A stretch of 64,000 nucleotides of DNA, taken from positions 62,001-126,000 of the forward strand of contig NZ_JQHM01000006.1 of assembly GCF_000749845.1 (NCBI RefSeq), read 5' to 3'. Of this stretch, positions 1 to 7,373 are shown one piece after another. The position numbers and the translations under genes were made by a program. The notes below the pieces were generated by a model. The model did no database searches and was not told the DNA's origin. It saw only the letters and a list, made by a program, of their open reading frames with translations. Origin of the DNA: Pectobacterium betavasculorum. GTDB taxonomy: Bacteria > Pseudomonadota > Gammaproteobacteria > Enterobacterales > Enterobacteriaceae. Position 1 is the stretch's first letter. Each line of letters opens with the position of its first letter.

Positions 1-687
1 CTGGTAGAGGGGCAGTTCCAGTCAGCACAGGGCGGCAACGCGGTACTGTTTGTCGGCAATGTCAAAGGGGCGGAGTTTCAACACGTCTTTCTGGCACAGC
101 TGCGCCCCAGCGGTAACGCACGGCCTTCCGTCGTTGTAGCCGATCGTGGCCATATCACGCAAAACGAAGACGGTGCGCAGGTCGTGACCTTGGACAATGG
201 CTCCCGTTACGAAGGCACAGCATTGCTGCGAGACTTCCGTATTACGGATTTCACCAACTATCAGGCCGTGATTGGTCACCAGACTGTAACGCTAAATAAT
301 AGCGATGTGCAGCAAATGGATATGGGGACCCTTTGGCATTCGGATGCGCACGATGCACGAGCGGAGTTCCACTGGCGGCTAACGTTGATTGTTTCGGTGC
401 TCATCATGGCGCTGATGGTGGTGCCGCTGAGTGTGGTTAACCCACGTCAGGGAAGGGTGCTGAGTATGCTGCCTGCCATGCTGCTGTACCTGATTTTCTT
501 CCTGTTGCAAAGCTCGCTGCGTTCTAACGCCAGTAAAGGCAAAATTGATCCGATGGTGTGGATCTGGCTGACTAACCTGATGTATTTCGGTATCGCTGTC
601 ATGCTTAACCTATGGGATACCGTGCCGATGCGCAAAATGCGCGCCCGCTTCAAGCCTCGTACTCTTAAAACACAAGGAGCGGCCTGA
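1..687 (+). CDS. lptF: LptF, LPS export permease (5' end outside window)
   Basis: This is the C-terminal 228 residues of LptF, a permease of the LptB2FG ABC transporter that extracts lipopolysaccharide from the inner membrane and passes it to the LptC-LptA bridge. The frame is open from base 1. The visible part holds the end of the periplasmic beta-jellyroll domain, followed by hydrophobic segments at about residues 125-145, 155-170 and 185-205, as expected for the last membrane helices of the family. The gene ends in a TGATG overlap with lptG, the usual translational coupling in enterobacteria. The start codon lies upstream of the window. Identification is by family resemblance and by the neighbouring lptG. 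Confidence 0.95.
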   Translation: MVEGQFQSAQGGNAVLFVGNVKGAEFQHVFLAQLRPSGNARPSVVVADRGHITQNEDGAQVVTLDNGSRYEGTALLRDFRITDFTNYQAVIGHQTVTLNNSDVQQMDMGTLWHSDAHDARAEFHWRLTLIVSVLIMALMVVPLSVVNPRQGRVLSMLPAMLLYLIFFLLQSSLRSNASKGKIDPMVWIWLTNLMYFGIAVMLNLWDTVPMRKMRARFKPRTLKTQGAA

Positions 688-1763
688 TGTTTGGTGTATT
701 AGACCGCTATATCGGCAAAACGATTTTTACCACCATCATGACGACGTTGTTCATGCTGGTGTCGCTCTCTGGCATCATCAAGTTCGTCGACCAACTGCGT
801 AAAGTCGGACAGGGTGAGTATTCTGCGTTGGGCGCAGGAATTTACACGCTGCTCAGCGTACCCAAAGATATTGAGATTTTCTTTCCGATGGCGGCGTTGC
901 TCGGTGCGTTGCTTGGGCTGGGCCAGCTTGCGACCCGCAGTGAACTGGTAGTGATGCAAGCTTCTGGCTTTACTCGCTTACAGATTGCGACTGCCGTGAT
1001 GAAAACTGCGATCCCGCTGGTGTTGCTAACGATGGCGATTGGCGAATGGGTCTCACCGCAAGGGGAACAGATGGCGCGTAACTATCGTTCTCAGATGATT
1101 TCCGGTGGGTCGATGATCTCTACGCAGGGCGGGCTGTGGGCAAAAGATGGCAATGACTTCATCTATATCGAACGAGTGTCTGGCGATAAAGAGCTGTCTG
1201 GCGTAAACATCTACCACTTCGACGGTCAGAACAAGCTGTTATCCGTGCGCTATGCGGCCTCCGCCGAGTTTGAGGAGGACCGGAATGTCTGGAGACTCTC
1301 GCAGGTTGATGAATCCGATTTGAGCGACGGCAAACAGATTGGCGGTAGCCAGACGCTCAGCGGCGAATGGAAAACCAATCTGACGCCGGATAAGCTAGGC
1401 GTCGTGGCATTGGAACCTGATGCACTGTCAATCCGTGGGCTACATAATTACTCTAAGTACCTGAAACAGAGCGGACAGGAATCGAACCGCTACCAGTTGA
1501 ACATGTGGAGCAAAATCTTTGCGCCGGTCTCGGTGGCGGTAATGATGCTCATGGCGGTCTCCTTCATCTTCGGCCCACTGCGCAGCGTGTCGGCGGGTTC
1601 GCGTATCGTGATAGGTATCAGCTTCGGCTTCCTCTTCTATCTGCTGAATGAGATTTTCCGCCCGCTCAGCCTGGTCTACGGCATTCCACCTATCCTGGGC
1701 GCTATCTTGCCTAGCTCGGTGTTTTTATTCATCAGCGTAGCGCTGCTGCTGAAACGCCGATAG
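687..1763 (+). CDS. lptG: LptG, LPS export permease
   Basis: LptG is the partner permease of LptF in the LptB2FG complex of the inner membrane. The protein is 358 residues, the normal length. It begins with a transmembrane helix at about residues 13-32 and has further helices near 60-80 and 100-120. A periplasmic jellyroll domain spans about 125-270, and the last helices lie at about 275-355. Its ATG overlaps the lptF stop in TGATG, with GGAGCGG just upstream as ribosome binding site. A rho-independent terminator follows 20 bases after the stop, so it closes the lptFG operon. Nothing in it is unusual. Confidence 0.97.
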   Translation: MFGVLDRYIGKTIFTTIMTTLFMLVSLSGIIKFVDQLRKVGQGEYSALGAGIYTLLSVPKDIEIFFPMAALLGALLGLGQLATRSELVVMQASGFTRLQIATAVMKTAIPLVLLTMAIGEWVSPQGEQMARNYRSQMISGGSMISTQGGLWAKDGNDFIYIERVSGDKELSGVNIYHFDGQNKLLSVRYAASAEFEEDRNVWRLSQVDESDLSDGKQIGGSQTLSGEWKTNLTPDKLGVVALEPDALSIRGLHNYSKYLKQSGQESNRYQLNMWSKIFAPVSVAVMMLMAVSFIFGPLRSVSAGSRIVIGISFGFLFYLLNEIFRPLSLVYGIPPILGAILPSSVFLFISVALLLKRR

Positions 1764-1782
1764 AACCCAACAAGTCTGAAAA

Positions 1783-1816
1783 AGCGCCGGATGGATTAAT
1801 CCTCGGCGCTTTTTTA
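1783..1816 (+). terminator. Rho-independent terminator of lptFG
   Basis: AGCGCCG (1783-1789) pairs with CGGCGCT (1804-1810) and is followed by six T. It lies 20 bases after the lptG stop codon. Confidence 0.9.
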
Positions 1817-1979
1817 TTGCTCGCGACAACGTTCACACTGCACAGTATTGAAGGCAAAGTGACCATAACGCGTTGCTAAAGATGATTTTTTCAGCACTTA
1901 ACCGAGCACTGAGTGGATTAACGTTGCGCATGGGCCATCAAACGGTATAATGCACCCGTTTTCCGCATACTACTTCTGT

Positions 1980-2064
1980 GCCGAAGTGGCGAAATCGGTA
2001 GACGCAGTTGATTCAAAATCAACCGTAGAAATACGTGCCGGTTCGAGTCCGGCCTTCGGCACCA
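1980..2064 (+). tRNA. leuX: tRNA-Leu (anticodon CAA)
   Basis: This 85-base tRNA has a long variable arm typical of leucine tRNAs. The acceptor stem GCCGAAG pairs with CTTCGGC. The anticodon stem GTTGA/TCAAC encloses the loop TTCAAAA with anticodon CAA at 2014-2016. The T-arm sequence GGTTCGAGTCC is present, and the 3' end is discriminator A plus encoded CCA. It reads UUG. In enterobacteria the CAA isoacceptor (leuX) is a well-known integration site for genomic islands, and an integrase gene indeed begins 200 bases downstream in the same direction. Confidence 0.97.
2050..2064 (+). other. Left attachment site (tRNA 3' end)
   Basis: The last 15 bases of the tRNA, CGGCCTTCGGCACCA, recur with one base missing as CGGCCTTCGCACCA at 29006-29019. 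Integrases of this class recombine at tRNA 3' ends, so this is the probable att core on the left of the island. The copy at the other end is degenerate, so the exact core is uncertain. Confidence 0.6.
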
Positions 2065-2077
2065 AAATTACATAAAT

Positions 2078-2101
2078 AGACGTCAATCGACGTCTTTTTT
2101 T
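2078..2101 (+). terminator. Terminator after tRNA-Leu
   Basis: AGACGTC (2078-2084) pairs with GACGTCT (2089-2095), followed by a run of T. It ends the tRNA transcript. The following TTTTTTTATGTCC is repeated after the att remnant near 29050. Confidence 0.85.
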
Positions 2102-2186
2102 ATGTCCGAAATCCGCGCCACACAAGGCTTTACCCGCTTTTTCCCTCAACTGAAGTCAACCTAACTCAACCCACATCAACAAGCTT

Positions 2187-2238
2187 GTGAGTATACTAAT
2201 GAGTATATTTGTCGATTCGATATTGCTTGTATACTCAC
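2187..2238 (+). promoter_or_regulatory. Inverted/direct TGAGTATA repeats before integrase
   Basis: GTGAGTATAC (2187-2196) and GTATACTCAC (2229-2238) form a perfect 10-base inverted repeat just upstream of the integrase gene. A further TGAGTATAT lies at 2200-2208. Two related copies, TTGAGTATAC and GTGAGTATAT, sit at 28922-28943 near the opposite island end. They could be integrase arm-type or excisionase sites, or an operator controlling int. The function is inferred only from position. Confidence 0.6.
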
Positions 2239-2264
2239 GCTATACCAATGGAAGGAGGACCATT

Positions 2265-3536
2265 ATGGCCCTAACGGATACTAAAGTTCGTTCTGCGAAA
2301 CCTGAGGAGAAAGAGTATTCACTTGTTGACGGCGACGGCATGTCCTTACTTGTAAAACCTAACGGCTCAAAGTATTGGCGATTTCGTTTCCGTTTTGGCG
2401 GTAAACAGCATTTGATGGCATTCGGTGTCTATCCTGAAATTTCACTGGCGGATGCCAGGAAGAAAAGGGAAGAGGCCAGAAGGTTGGTAGCTGCTGGTAT
2501 CGATCCTCGTGAGCATAAACGTGCTGTGAAAGAAGAGCAGGCGAAAGAGATTATTACTTTCGAGAAGGTTGCCAGAGAGTGGCTTGCGACTAACCAAAAA
2601 TGGTCGGAAGATCACGCTAACCGCGTAAAAAAGAGCCTGGAGGACAATATCTTCCCGGCAATTGGTACTCGCAGTATTGCTGAATTGGGCACTCGTGACT
2701 TACTGGCACCCATTAAAGCGGTGGAACTGTCTGGACGTCTTGAGGTGGCTTCTCGTCTCCAGCAGCGTACCACGGCCATCATGCGTTATGCAGTGCAAAG
2801 CGGGCTGATTGATTACAACCCAGCGCAGGAGATGGCTGGAGCCGTCGCCTCTGGCAATCGACAACATCGCCCGGCGCTGGAATTAAAGCGTATCCCTGAG
2901 TTACTTGAGAAAATAGACGGCTATACCGGCAGGCCGCTAACCCGCTGGGCAACTGAGCTCACTCTGCTTATCTTTATTCGCTCCAGTGAGCTGCGTTTTG
3001 CTCGCTGGTCAGAGATCGATTTTGAAACGTCAATGTGGACTATCCCGCCTGAGCGAGAGCCTATTCCCGGCGTGAAACATTCCCAGCGAGGATCAAAGAT
3101 GCGTACACCTCATCTGGTGCCGCTTTCAAAGCAGGCGCTGGCGATTCTGAAGCAGATAAAACAGTTCTGCGGTGAACATGAACTCATTTTTATTGGAGAC
3201 CACGATCCTCGTAAGCCCATGAGTGAGAACACGGTAAACAGTGCGCTACGGGTGATGGGCTATGACACTAAAGTTGAGGTTTGCGGCCACGGCTTCCGCA
3301 CAATGGCCTGTAGTTCGTTAATTGAGTCAGGGCTATGGTCGAAGGATGCGGTGGAGCGCCAGATGAGCCATATGGAACGTAACTCGGTACGCGCAGCATA
3401 TATCCATAAAGCGGAACATCTGGATGAACGCAAGTTGATGCTGCAATGGTGGGCGGACTTTCTGGATTCGAATCGGGAGAAAAGTATCAGCCCGTTTGAT
3501 TTTGCTAAAATTAATAACCCCATGCTGACAAGATGA
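2265..3536 (+). CDS. intA: P4-type tyrosine recombinase (island integrase)
   Basis: This 423-residue integrase carries out site-specific recombination of the island at tRNA-Leu. The N-terminal arm-binding domain (about 1-95, the DUF4102 type) is followed by a core-binding domain and a catalytic domain. Catalytic residues are visible: Arg near 239 in the IRSSELRFARW motif, the HGFR motif with His 342 and Arg 345, and the nucleophile Tyr 379 in AAYIHKAEHLD. The chosen ATG has GGAGGAC eight bases upstream; a longer reading from a GTG at 2187 would run through the TGAGTATA repeats and lacks support. A deleted homologue lies at 29240-30131. Confidence 0.93.
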   Translation: MALTDTKVRSAKPEEKEYSLVDGDGMSLLVKPNGSKYWRFRFRFGGKQHLMAFGVYPEISLADARKKREEARRLVAAGIDPREHKRAVKEEQAKEIITFEKVAREWLATNQKWSEDHANRVKKSLEDNIFPAIGTRSIAELGTRDLLAPIKAVELSGRLEVASRLQQRTTAIMRYAVQSGLIDYNPAQEMAGAVASGNRQHRPALELKRIPELLEKIDGYTGRPLTRWATELTLLIFIRSSELRFARWSEIDFETSMWTIPPEREPIPGVKHSQRGSKMRTPHLVPLSKQALAILKQIKQFCGEHELIFIGDHDPRKPMSENTVNSALRVMGYDTKVEVCGHGFRTMACSSLIESGLWSKDAVERQMSHMERNSVRAAYIHKAEHLDERKLMLQWWADFLDSNREKSISPFDFAKINNPMLTR

Positions 3537-3660
3537 CACGTGCTACTGTTGGCTCTATTACCCCTTAGATTGAACATGAGTTATTTCATAAAAAGGCATC
3601 CGTTCATTAACGTTCGGGTGCCTTTTTGCTTTTAACAACCGTAAATTAGGAGAATAACAA

Positions 3661-3951
3661 ATGACTACGATATGTCCGCAATGTGGTTCTGACCGTGTAA
3701 GTGAGCGAAATATTGGTAGGAAGGCAGGAGGTATCGCTGGAGGCGTGGCAGGAGCACTTAGTGGTGCAGGTACGGGGGCGGCAATAGGTTCTGTTGTTCC
3801 GGTGGTGGGAACAGCTACAGGGGCTGTCATTGGTGCAATACTGGGAAGATTTGTCGCCGGTGCGACGGCTGGAGCGGTAACAGGAGCATCGCTTGATGGC
3901 GTCCTGTTCGATCAGTATGAATGTCGTGACTGTGAACACACTTTTGACTAA
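3661..3951 (+). CDS. Zinc-ribbon and glycine-zipper small protein
   Basis: This protein of 96 residues has two CxxC pairs, CPQC at residues 5-8 and CRDC near 88-91. Together they can form one zinc ribbon closed around the middle of the chain. The middle (about 20-80) is a glycine- and alanine-rich stretch with repeated GxxxG spacing, the pattern of glycine-zipper membrane hairpins. A ribosome binding site AGGAG lies 7 bases before the ATG. It stands alone between the integrase and a 470-base non-coding stretch. I know no defined function; a zinc-held membrane hairpin or pore-like role is speculation. Confidence 0.8.
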   Translation: MTTICPQCGSDRVSERNIGRKAGGIAGGVAGALSGAGTGAAIGSVVPVVGTATGAVIGAILGRFVAGATAGAVTGASLDGVLFDQYECRDCEHTFD

Positions 3952-4420
3952 TTAGGTTTGGTTTTCCTTCTATCTATTCACCCAACAACTCAGTAAATCC
4001 CCATTAATTTTCTCAATTACTTTTTCTTATTGATCTGCGCGACCGATCGGTATTGAGTATTTTAATAGTTATAAGCTATCATTTTTTTATTATTGATCGT
4101 TTTTATCGATAGGTAAAGCAGATCAGTTTATCTATTTCGATCGGTATTAACAATTTTACACCTCATTACCTTCCTGAAAAGATCACATCAACCTACCTTT
4201 AATCAGGTTATTACCGGTGGTGGGTCAGGAAAAGCTATTCAGTGATTAGTCGCTGGTAGCTGGCAAGGAGAGGAAGCCGATGGGATATAGATCAAGAGTT
4301 GTTTTCAGTTGTGGTGAAAACCACCAAAACAACTGTTATCAGCAGATTAATAAAATTAGGAGTCAAAGACTCCTGTTCATATTTTTGAATATCAGGCGTT
4401 TTTATCATTAAAGGAGTTAT
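3952..4420. other. AT-rich non-coding stretch with hairpins
   Basis: No convincing ORF is present. The 11-base sequence CGATCGGTATT occurs twice (4044-4054 and 4138-4148). TGATCTGC (4031-4038) faces GCAGATCA (4118-4125) as an inverted repeat. Two hairpins precede the next gene: GTTGTTTT/AAAACAAC at 4298-4333, with a second inner stem, and AGGAGTC/GACTCCT at 4358-4374. The stretch probably holds the promoter and a structured leader of the secreted-protein genes that follow. Confidence 0.5.
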
Positions 4421-4837
4421 ATGAAAAAATTACTCGGCGGTGCCATGCTGTTAGCCGCAGGTATGTTCTCAATATCTGTTTATGCCAATCCTGATAATTC
4501 CTGCGACGGTGAACAAACCATCTTTGATGCTTATACCGCCAAGGGTGGCAAGCACTTGGGTGTGTGTTACGTGTACGGTAATATTCGTTATGTGTATGGG
4601 AAGGATGATAATCCTGAAATTTTAATTAATGTTCCACGTGAAAAGGTTGAGTTCAGTATGTCTGGAAATGGTGATCAAAGTGTCACTATTCCCAATGGTG
4701 AGTATCGATATGAGATAGGTGAATATTTACGTGGTGGTCCATTTATACAGGTATGGAAAGGGAGTAAGTTTATTACCGAGATCAAGTTAAATGGCGCTAA
4801 CTTTGAAAATAATATCGAGCAATATATTAATAATTAA
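4421..4837 (+). CDS. Small exported protein, unknown function
   Basis: The 138-residue product has a clear Sec signal peptide (positively charged MKKLL start, hydrophobic core to about residue 20, likely cut after VYA). The mature part of about 115 residues contains two cysteines (near 28 and 48) that could form a disulfide, and it looks beta-rich. AAAGGAG lies eight bases before the ATG. The gene heads a run of three closely spaced genes (gaps of 26 and 27 bases), the second also exported and the third an inner-membrane protein. I do not recognise the family. GC content is clearly lower than in the flanking chromosome, in keeping with transfer on the island. Confidence 0.75.
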   Translation: MKKLLGGAMLLAAGMFSISVYANPDNSCDGEQTIFDAYTAKGGKHLGVCYVYGNIRYVYGKDDNPEILINVPREKVEFSMSGNGDQSVTIPNGEYRYEIGEYLRGGPFIQVWKGSKFITEIKLNGANFENNIEQYINN

Positions 4838-4863
4838 TACCGTTAAAGGTAAGGGGTATTATC

Positions 4864-5238
4864 GTGAAAGGACTATTTTCAATTCGTAACTTTTTTTTAA
4901 TTTCAGGTCTTTTATTCTCAAGTTTTCAGGTGGTTGCATCAGATTCCCCTATAAAAGTTGATGCAAATGGAGAACAACTCAGAGCGGGCACGGTCTCTTT
5001 TCCTGTATGGCGCTATACCATTACCAGTGTTGATAATGAAGTCACAATAAAGTCTCTCGTGCTTAACCGTGGCAACTGCGTTATCTCTACAGCGGACAGA
5101 GGCGAAAACGTAAATAAAAGACTTGGATTCGGTCAGTCTTATACATTTACCAGTCCGACTAATAAATCATTTTCTCAGTGCAGACCACTTGAATTAGTCG
5201 TCATTACAAATAAAGGCTCATTCACCTTTTCCTGGTGA
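4864..5238 (+). CDS. Small exported protein, unknown function
   Basis: The 124-residue product starts with GTG and carries a Sec signal peptide (residues 1-25, likely cut after VVA before SDSP). The mature chain of about 100 residues has two cysteines (near 70 and 101) and no recognisable motif. It follows the preceding exported-protein gene by 26 bases and precedes a DUF4234-like membrane gene by 27 bases, so the three are likely cotranscribed. No function can be assigned. Confidence 0.7.
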   Translation: MKGLFSIRNFFLISGLLFSSFQVVASDSPIKVDANGEQLRAGTVSFPVWRYTITSVDNEVTIKSLVLNRGNCVISTADRGENVNKRLGFGQSYTFTSPTNKSFSQCRPLELVVITNKGSFTFSW

Positions 5239-5265
5239 TAACTTACTAAATATGGAGATGGACAT

Positions 5266-5742
5266 ATGGAAAACATTAATACGTTAAAAGCTAAAATCGA
5301 TACAAAGGTAACGAAGTTTATATTGCTGTCTGTTGTAACTGGTGGCATTTACCCCATGATGTGGTTATATCTGAACCAGCCAAAGTTAACAGAGCACATG
5401 AAGAATGAGTTTGTTGCCAGGGATTATCCCCTTTGGCTGGCCATTGTTACTGGATTTGGATGGCTATTGACTGATATAAGTTATTCTGTAAGTGAAAGTG
5501 AAACGGTGTTGGATCATATTGCCACACTGCTTTCTGTTGCTTCAACTGTGATGGTTATTGTCTGGGCTTTTAAAGCTAAAACAGCTCTACAGGCATATGC
5601 TTTAAATGAATTTAAATTCGAATTAAAGATGAATCCGTTCTATACATTTATTTTTAGCATATACTATATTGTTTATTGCATCAACGATATGGAATCAGAG
5701 TTGCAGAAACACAACATTATTTATAGTAAACAAATTTCCTGA
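5266..5742 (+). CDS. DUF4234-like inner-membrane protein
   Basis: This 158-residue protein has four predicted transmembrane segments at about 15-38, 55-72, 83-104 and 123-142. The N-terminal pattern of a helix containing TGGIYPMMWLY followed by a charged loop is typical of DUF4234 proteins, whose function is unknown. A good ribosome binding site (GGAGATGG) lies before the ATG. It is the last gene of the three-gene run that begins at 4421. A helper role for the two exported proteins is only a guess from position. Confidence 0.75.
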   Translation: MENINTLKAKIDTKVTKFILLSVVTGGIYPMMWLYLNQPKLTEHMKNEFVARDYPLWLAIVTGFGWLLTDISYSVSESETVLDHIATLLSVASTVMVIVWAFKAKTALQAYALNEFKFELKMNPFYTFIFSIYYIVYCINDMESELQKHNIIYSKQIS

Positions 5743-5763
5743 TTGAATGATTGTAAATAAAAG

Positions 5764-5785
5764 TACTCGCCAGTAATGGCGAGTA
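5764..5785. terminator. Hairpin between convergent genes
   Basis: TACTCGCC (5764-5771) pairs with GGCGAGTA (5778-5785). It stands between the convergent membrane-protein and mcrC genes, and A residues on its left would give a short U-run on the minus strand. It could terminate either transcript. Confidence 0.6.
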
Positions 5786-5933
5786 TCCAATCTCTAGTTA
5801 TTTTTTTGAATTGATTAGGAATATTCTCAAGCGTAGCTAAAAAAATAATATTATCTTAGGTAATTACAAGTAATTACTTACTCTAAGGACTATAGCTTTT
5901 CCTTTAGTTTTGTTTACAGCTAATTCTGAATTT

Positions 5934-7370
5934 TTATCTATTCTCATTTTTTAGTACCTTCGTGTTTATGTTCTCAATGAACATATGACATTCTTCGCTC
6001 ATTCTCTTGTTAAATTCAGGGTCAGAGTTATTAGGGATTTTCAAGAAAATCAAATAAAAAGGAATATCTTTTCCCTGCTGATGAATCTCATCAGAAATCA
6101 TCCCATGCTTTTTATCAATATTAAGTGCATTCCACCTGTTTTCAGATATTGGATAAATAAAGCCGCATCCTTTTATAAGGCCTCCATTCCCATACTGCCC
6201 TATGTAAGTATGTAGTTGAAAAATATCTTCACGTTTAGCCCCAAACTGCGGATCAAAGGTTTTATACTTCACATCAAAAACGTATATGCCACCATCGTTC
6301 TCAAAAACTAGGTCGGGTTCAATTTTGCGCACATAGCTTCCGAAAGCTCCGGTCGGAATTTTATAATTTAGCTCGAATTTACTTAGCATCCTTATCCCAC
6401 TTCGTTTTAGGAGTTTCCGGATGAAATATTCGAAAAGCATCGATATATCAAAAAAGAAAACACTTGATTCTTGTTGGTGTCCAAAATCAGAACCTTCCTG
6501 ATTGATGATTTTCTTAGATAAATCTATCAGTGTGTTATAGTCGTTATAAAATGGGCTAGTAAAATATGGAGTTCTCAAGATCTCCTGACGAGACCTTCTC
6601 ACCCCCTGATTAGCAGTGATGAAAGCATTATAGATATTCCTCGTATGCTTACAGAATGATTGATGTTCAATCGTCTCATAGGCTTTGATGAACAATGAAG
6701 TTGCAGGACTGTCGTAACTGTGTTCGCGGTAGGTACATAAATATTTTCCTGAGGTATTATTTCTGAAGTAGTCAATTGTATCGATTGTCCCACGTATCCG
6801 TGAATTTCGTTCTTTTTTCGTAATGTAGGTTTTAGGGATACCCAGTCGGTAAGCCTTCTTCAACTTGATGTTCCAAAGATATGCCAGGAGCCACTCATAT
6901 CCTTCAGTGTTATTTTCGCCACCAATATTTTCCATCTCCAGAAAACCGTCAGCATCGGCTATGATGTACCGAAGGAAGGCATCGCCAAAACGAGAACCAA
7001 CTTTCAGGGAATATTCGCCACGTTTTACAAATCCAATAAGATTACCTGTGTTTAACGTAAAGTTTCTAGAATCAGTACCATTTATAGTAATAAAACCATC
7101 ATCGGTATTATGTTCATACTCTCGATCGTTGAAGAGGATGAGTGCATTTGCAAGATTGTTACTAAGTTCATTTTCTACATCACGCGAAACTGAATTTAAA
7201 AAATGCCAAATGGTAGACTCATCATTTTTAGTGTTAGTCCACTGGCCTTTTGTTTTAGTTTTAAGACTAATTGATTCCCCCAGAGATTTATTAGTAAATA
7301 TTCCGTTATTTACAAAATAAGACCTGTTATCGACCAGTGTACCATCCTTTATAATATCGAATAGCCACAT
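5934..7370 (-). CDS. mcrC: McrC-like nuclease subunit
   Basis: McrC is the endonuclease partner of the McrB motor in McrBC-type restriction, which cuts DNA carrying modified cytosines. The 478-residue protein has an N-terminal McrB-interacting region and a C-terminal PD-(D/E)xK nuclease domain. EPDLVF near residue 350 and DVKYK near 365 supply the catalytic Asp and the D-x-K pair. It is transcribed after mcrB with a 3-base gap, as expected for subunits made together. Low GC and the neighbouring defence genes fit horizontal transfer. The exact substrate of this divergent McrBC cannot be told from the sequence. Confidence 0.88.
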   Translation of the reverse strand: MWLFDIIKDGTLVDNRSYFVNNGIFTNKSLGESISLKTKTKGQWTNTKNDESTIWHFLNSVSRDVENELSNNLANALILFNDREYEHNTDDGFITINGTDSRNFTLNTGNLIGFVKRGEYSLKVGSRFGDAFLRYIIADADGFLEMENIGGENNTEGYEWLLAYLWNIKLKKAYRLGIPKTYITKKERNSRIRGTIDTIDYFRNNTSGKYLCTYREHSYDSPATSLFIKAYETIEHQSFCKHTRNIYNAFITANQGVRRSRQEILRTPYFTSPFYNDYNTLIDLSKKIINQEGSDFGHQQESSVFFFDISMLFEYFIRKLLKRSGIRMLSKFELNYKIPTGAFGSYVRKIEPDLVFENDGGIYVFDVKYKTFDPQFGAKREDIFQLHTYIGQYGNGGLIKGCGFIYPISENRWNALNIDKKHGMISDEIHQQGKDIPFYLIFLKIPNNSDPEFNKRMSEECHMFIENINTKVLKNENR

Positions 7371-7373
7371 GGT

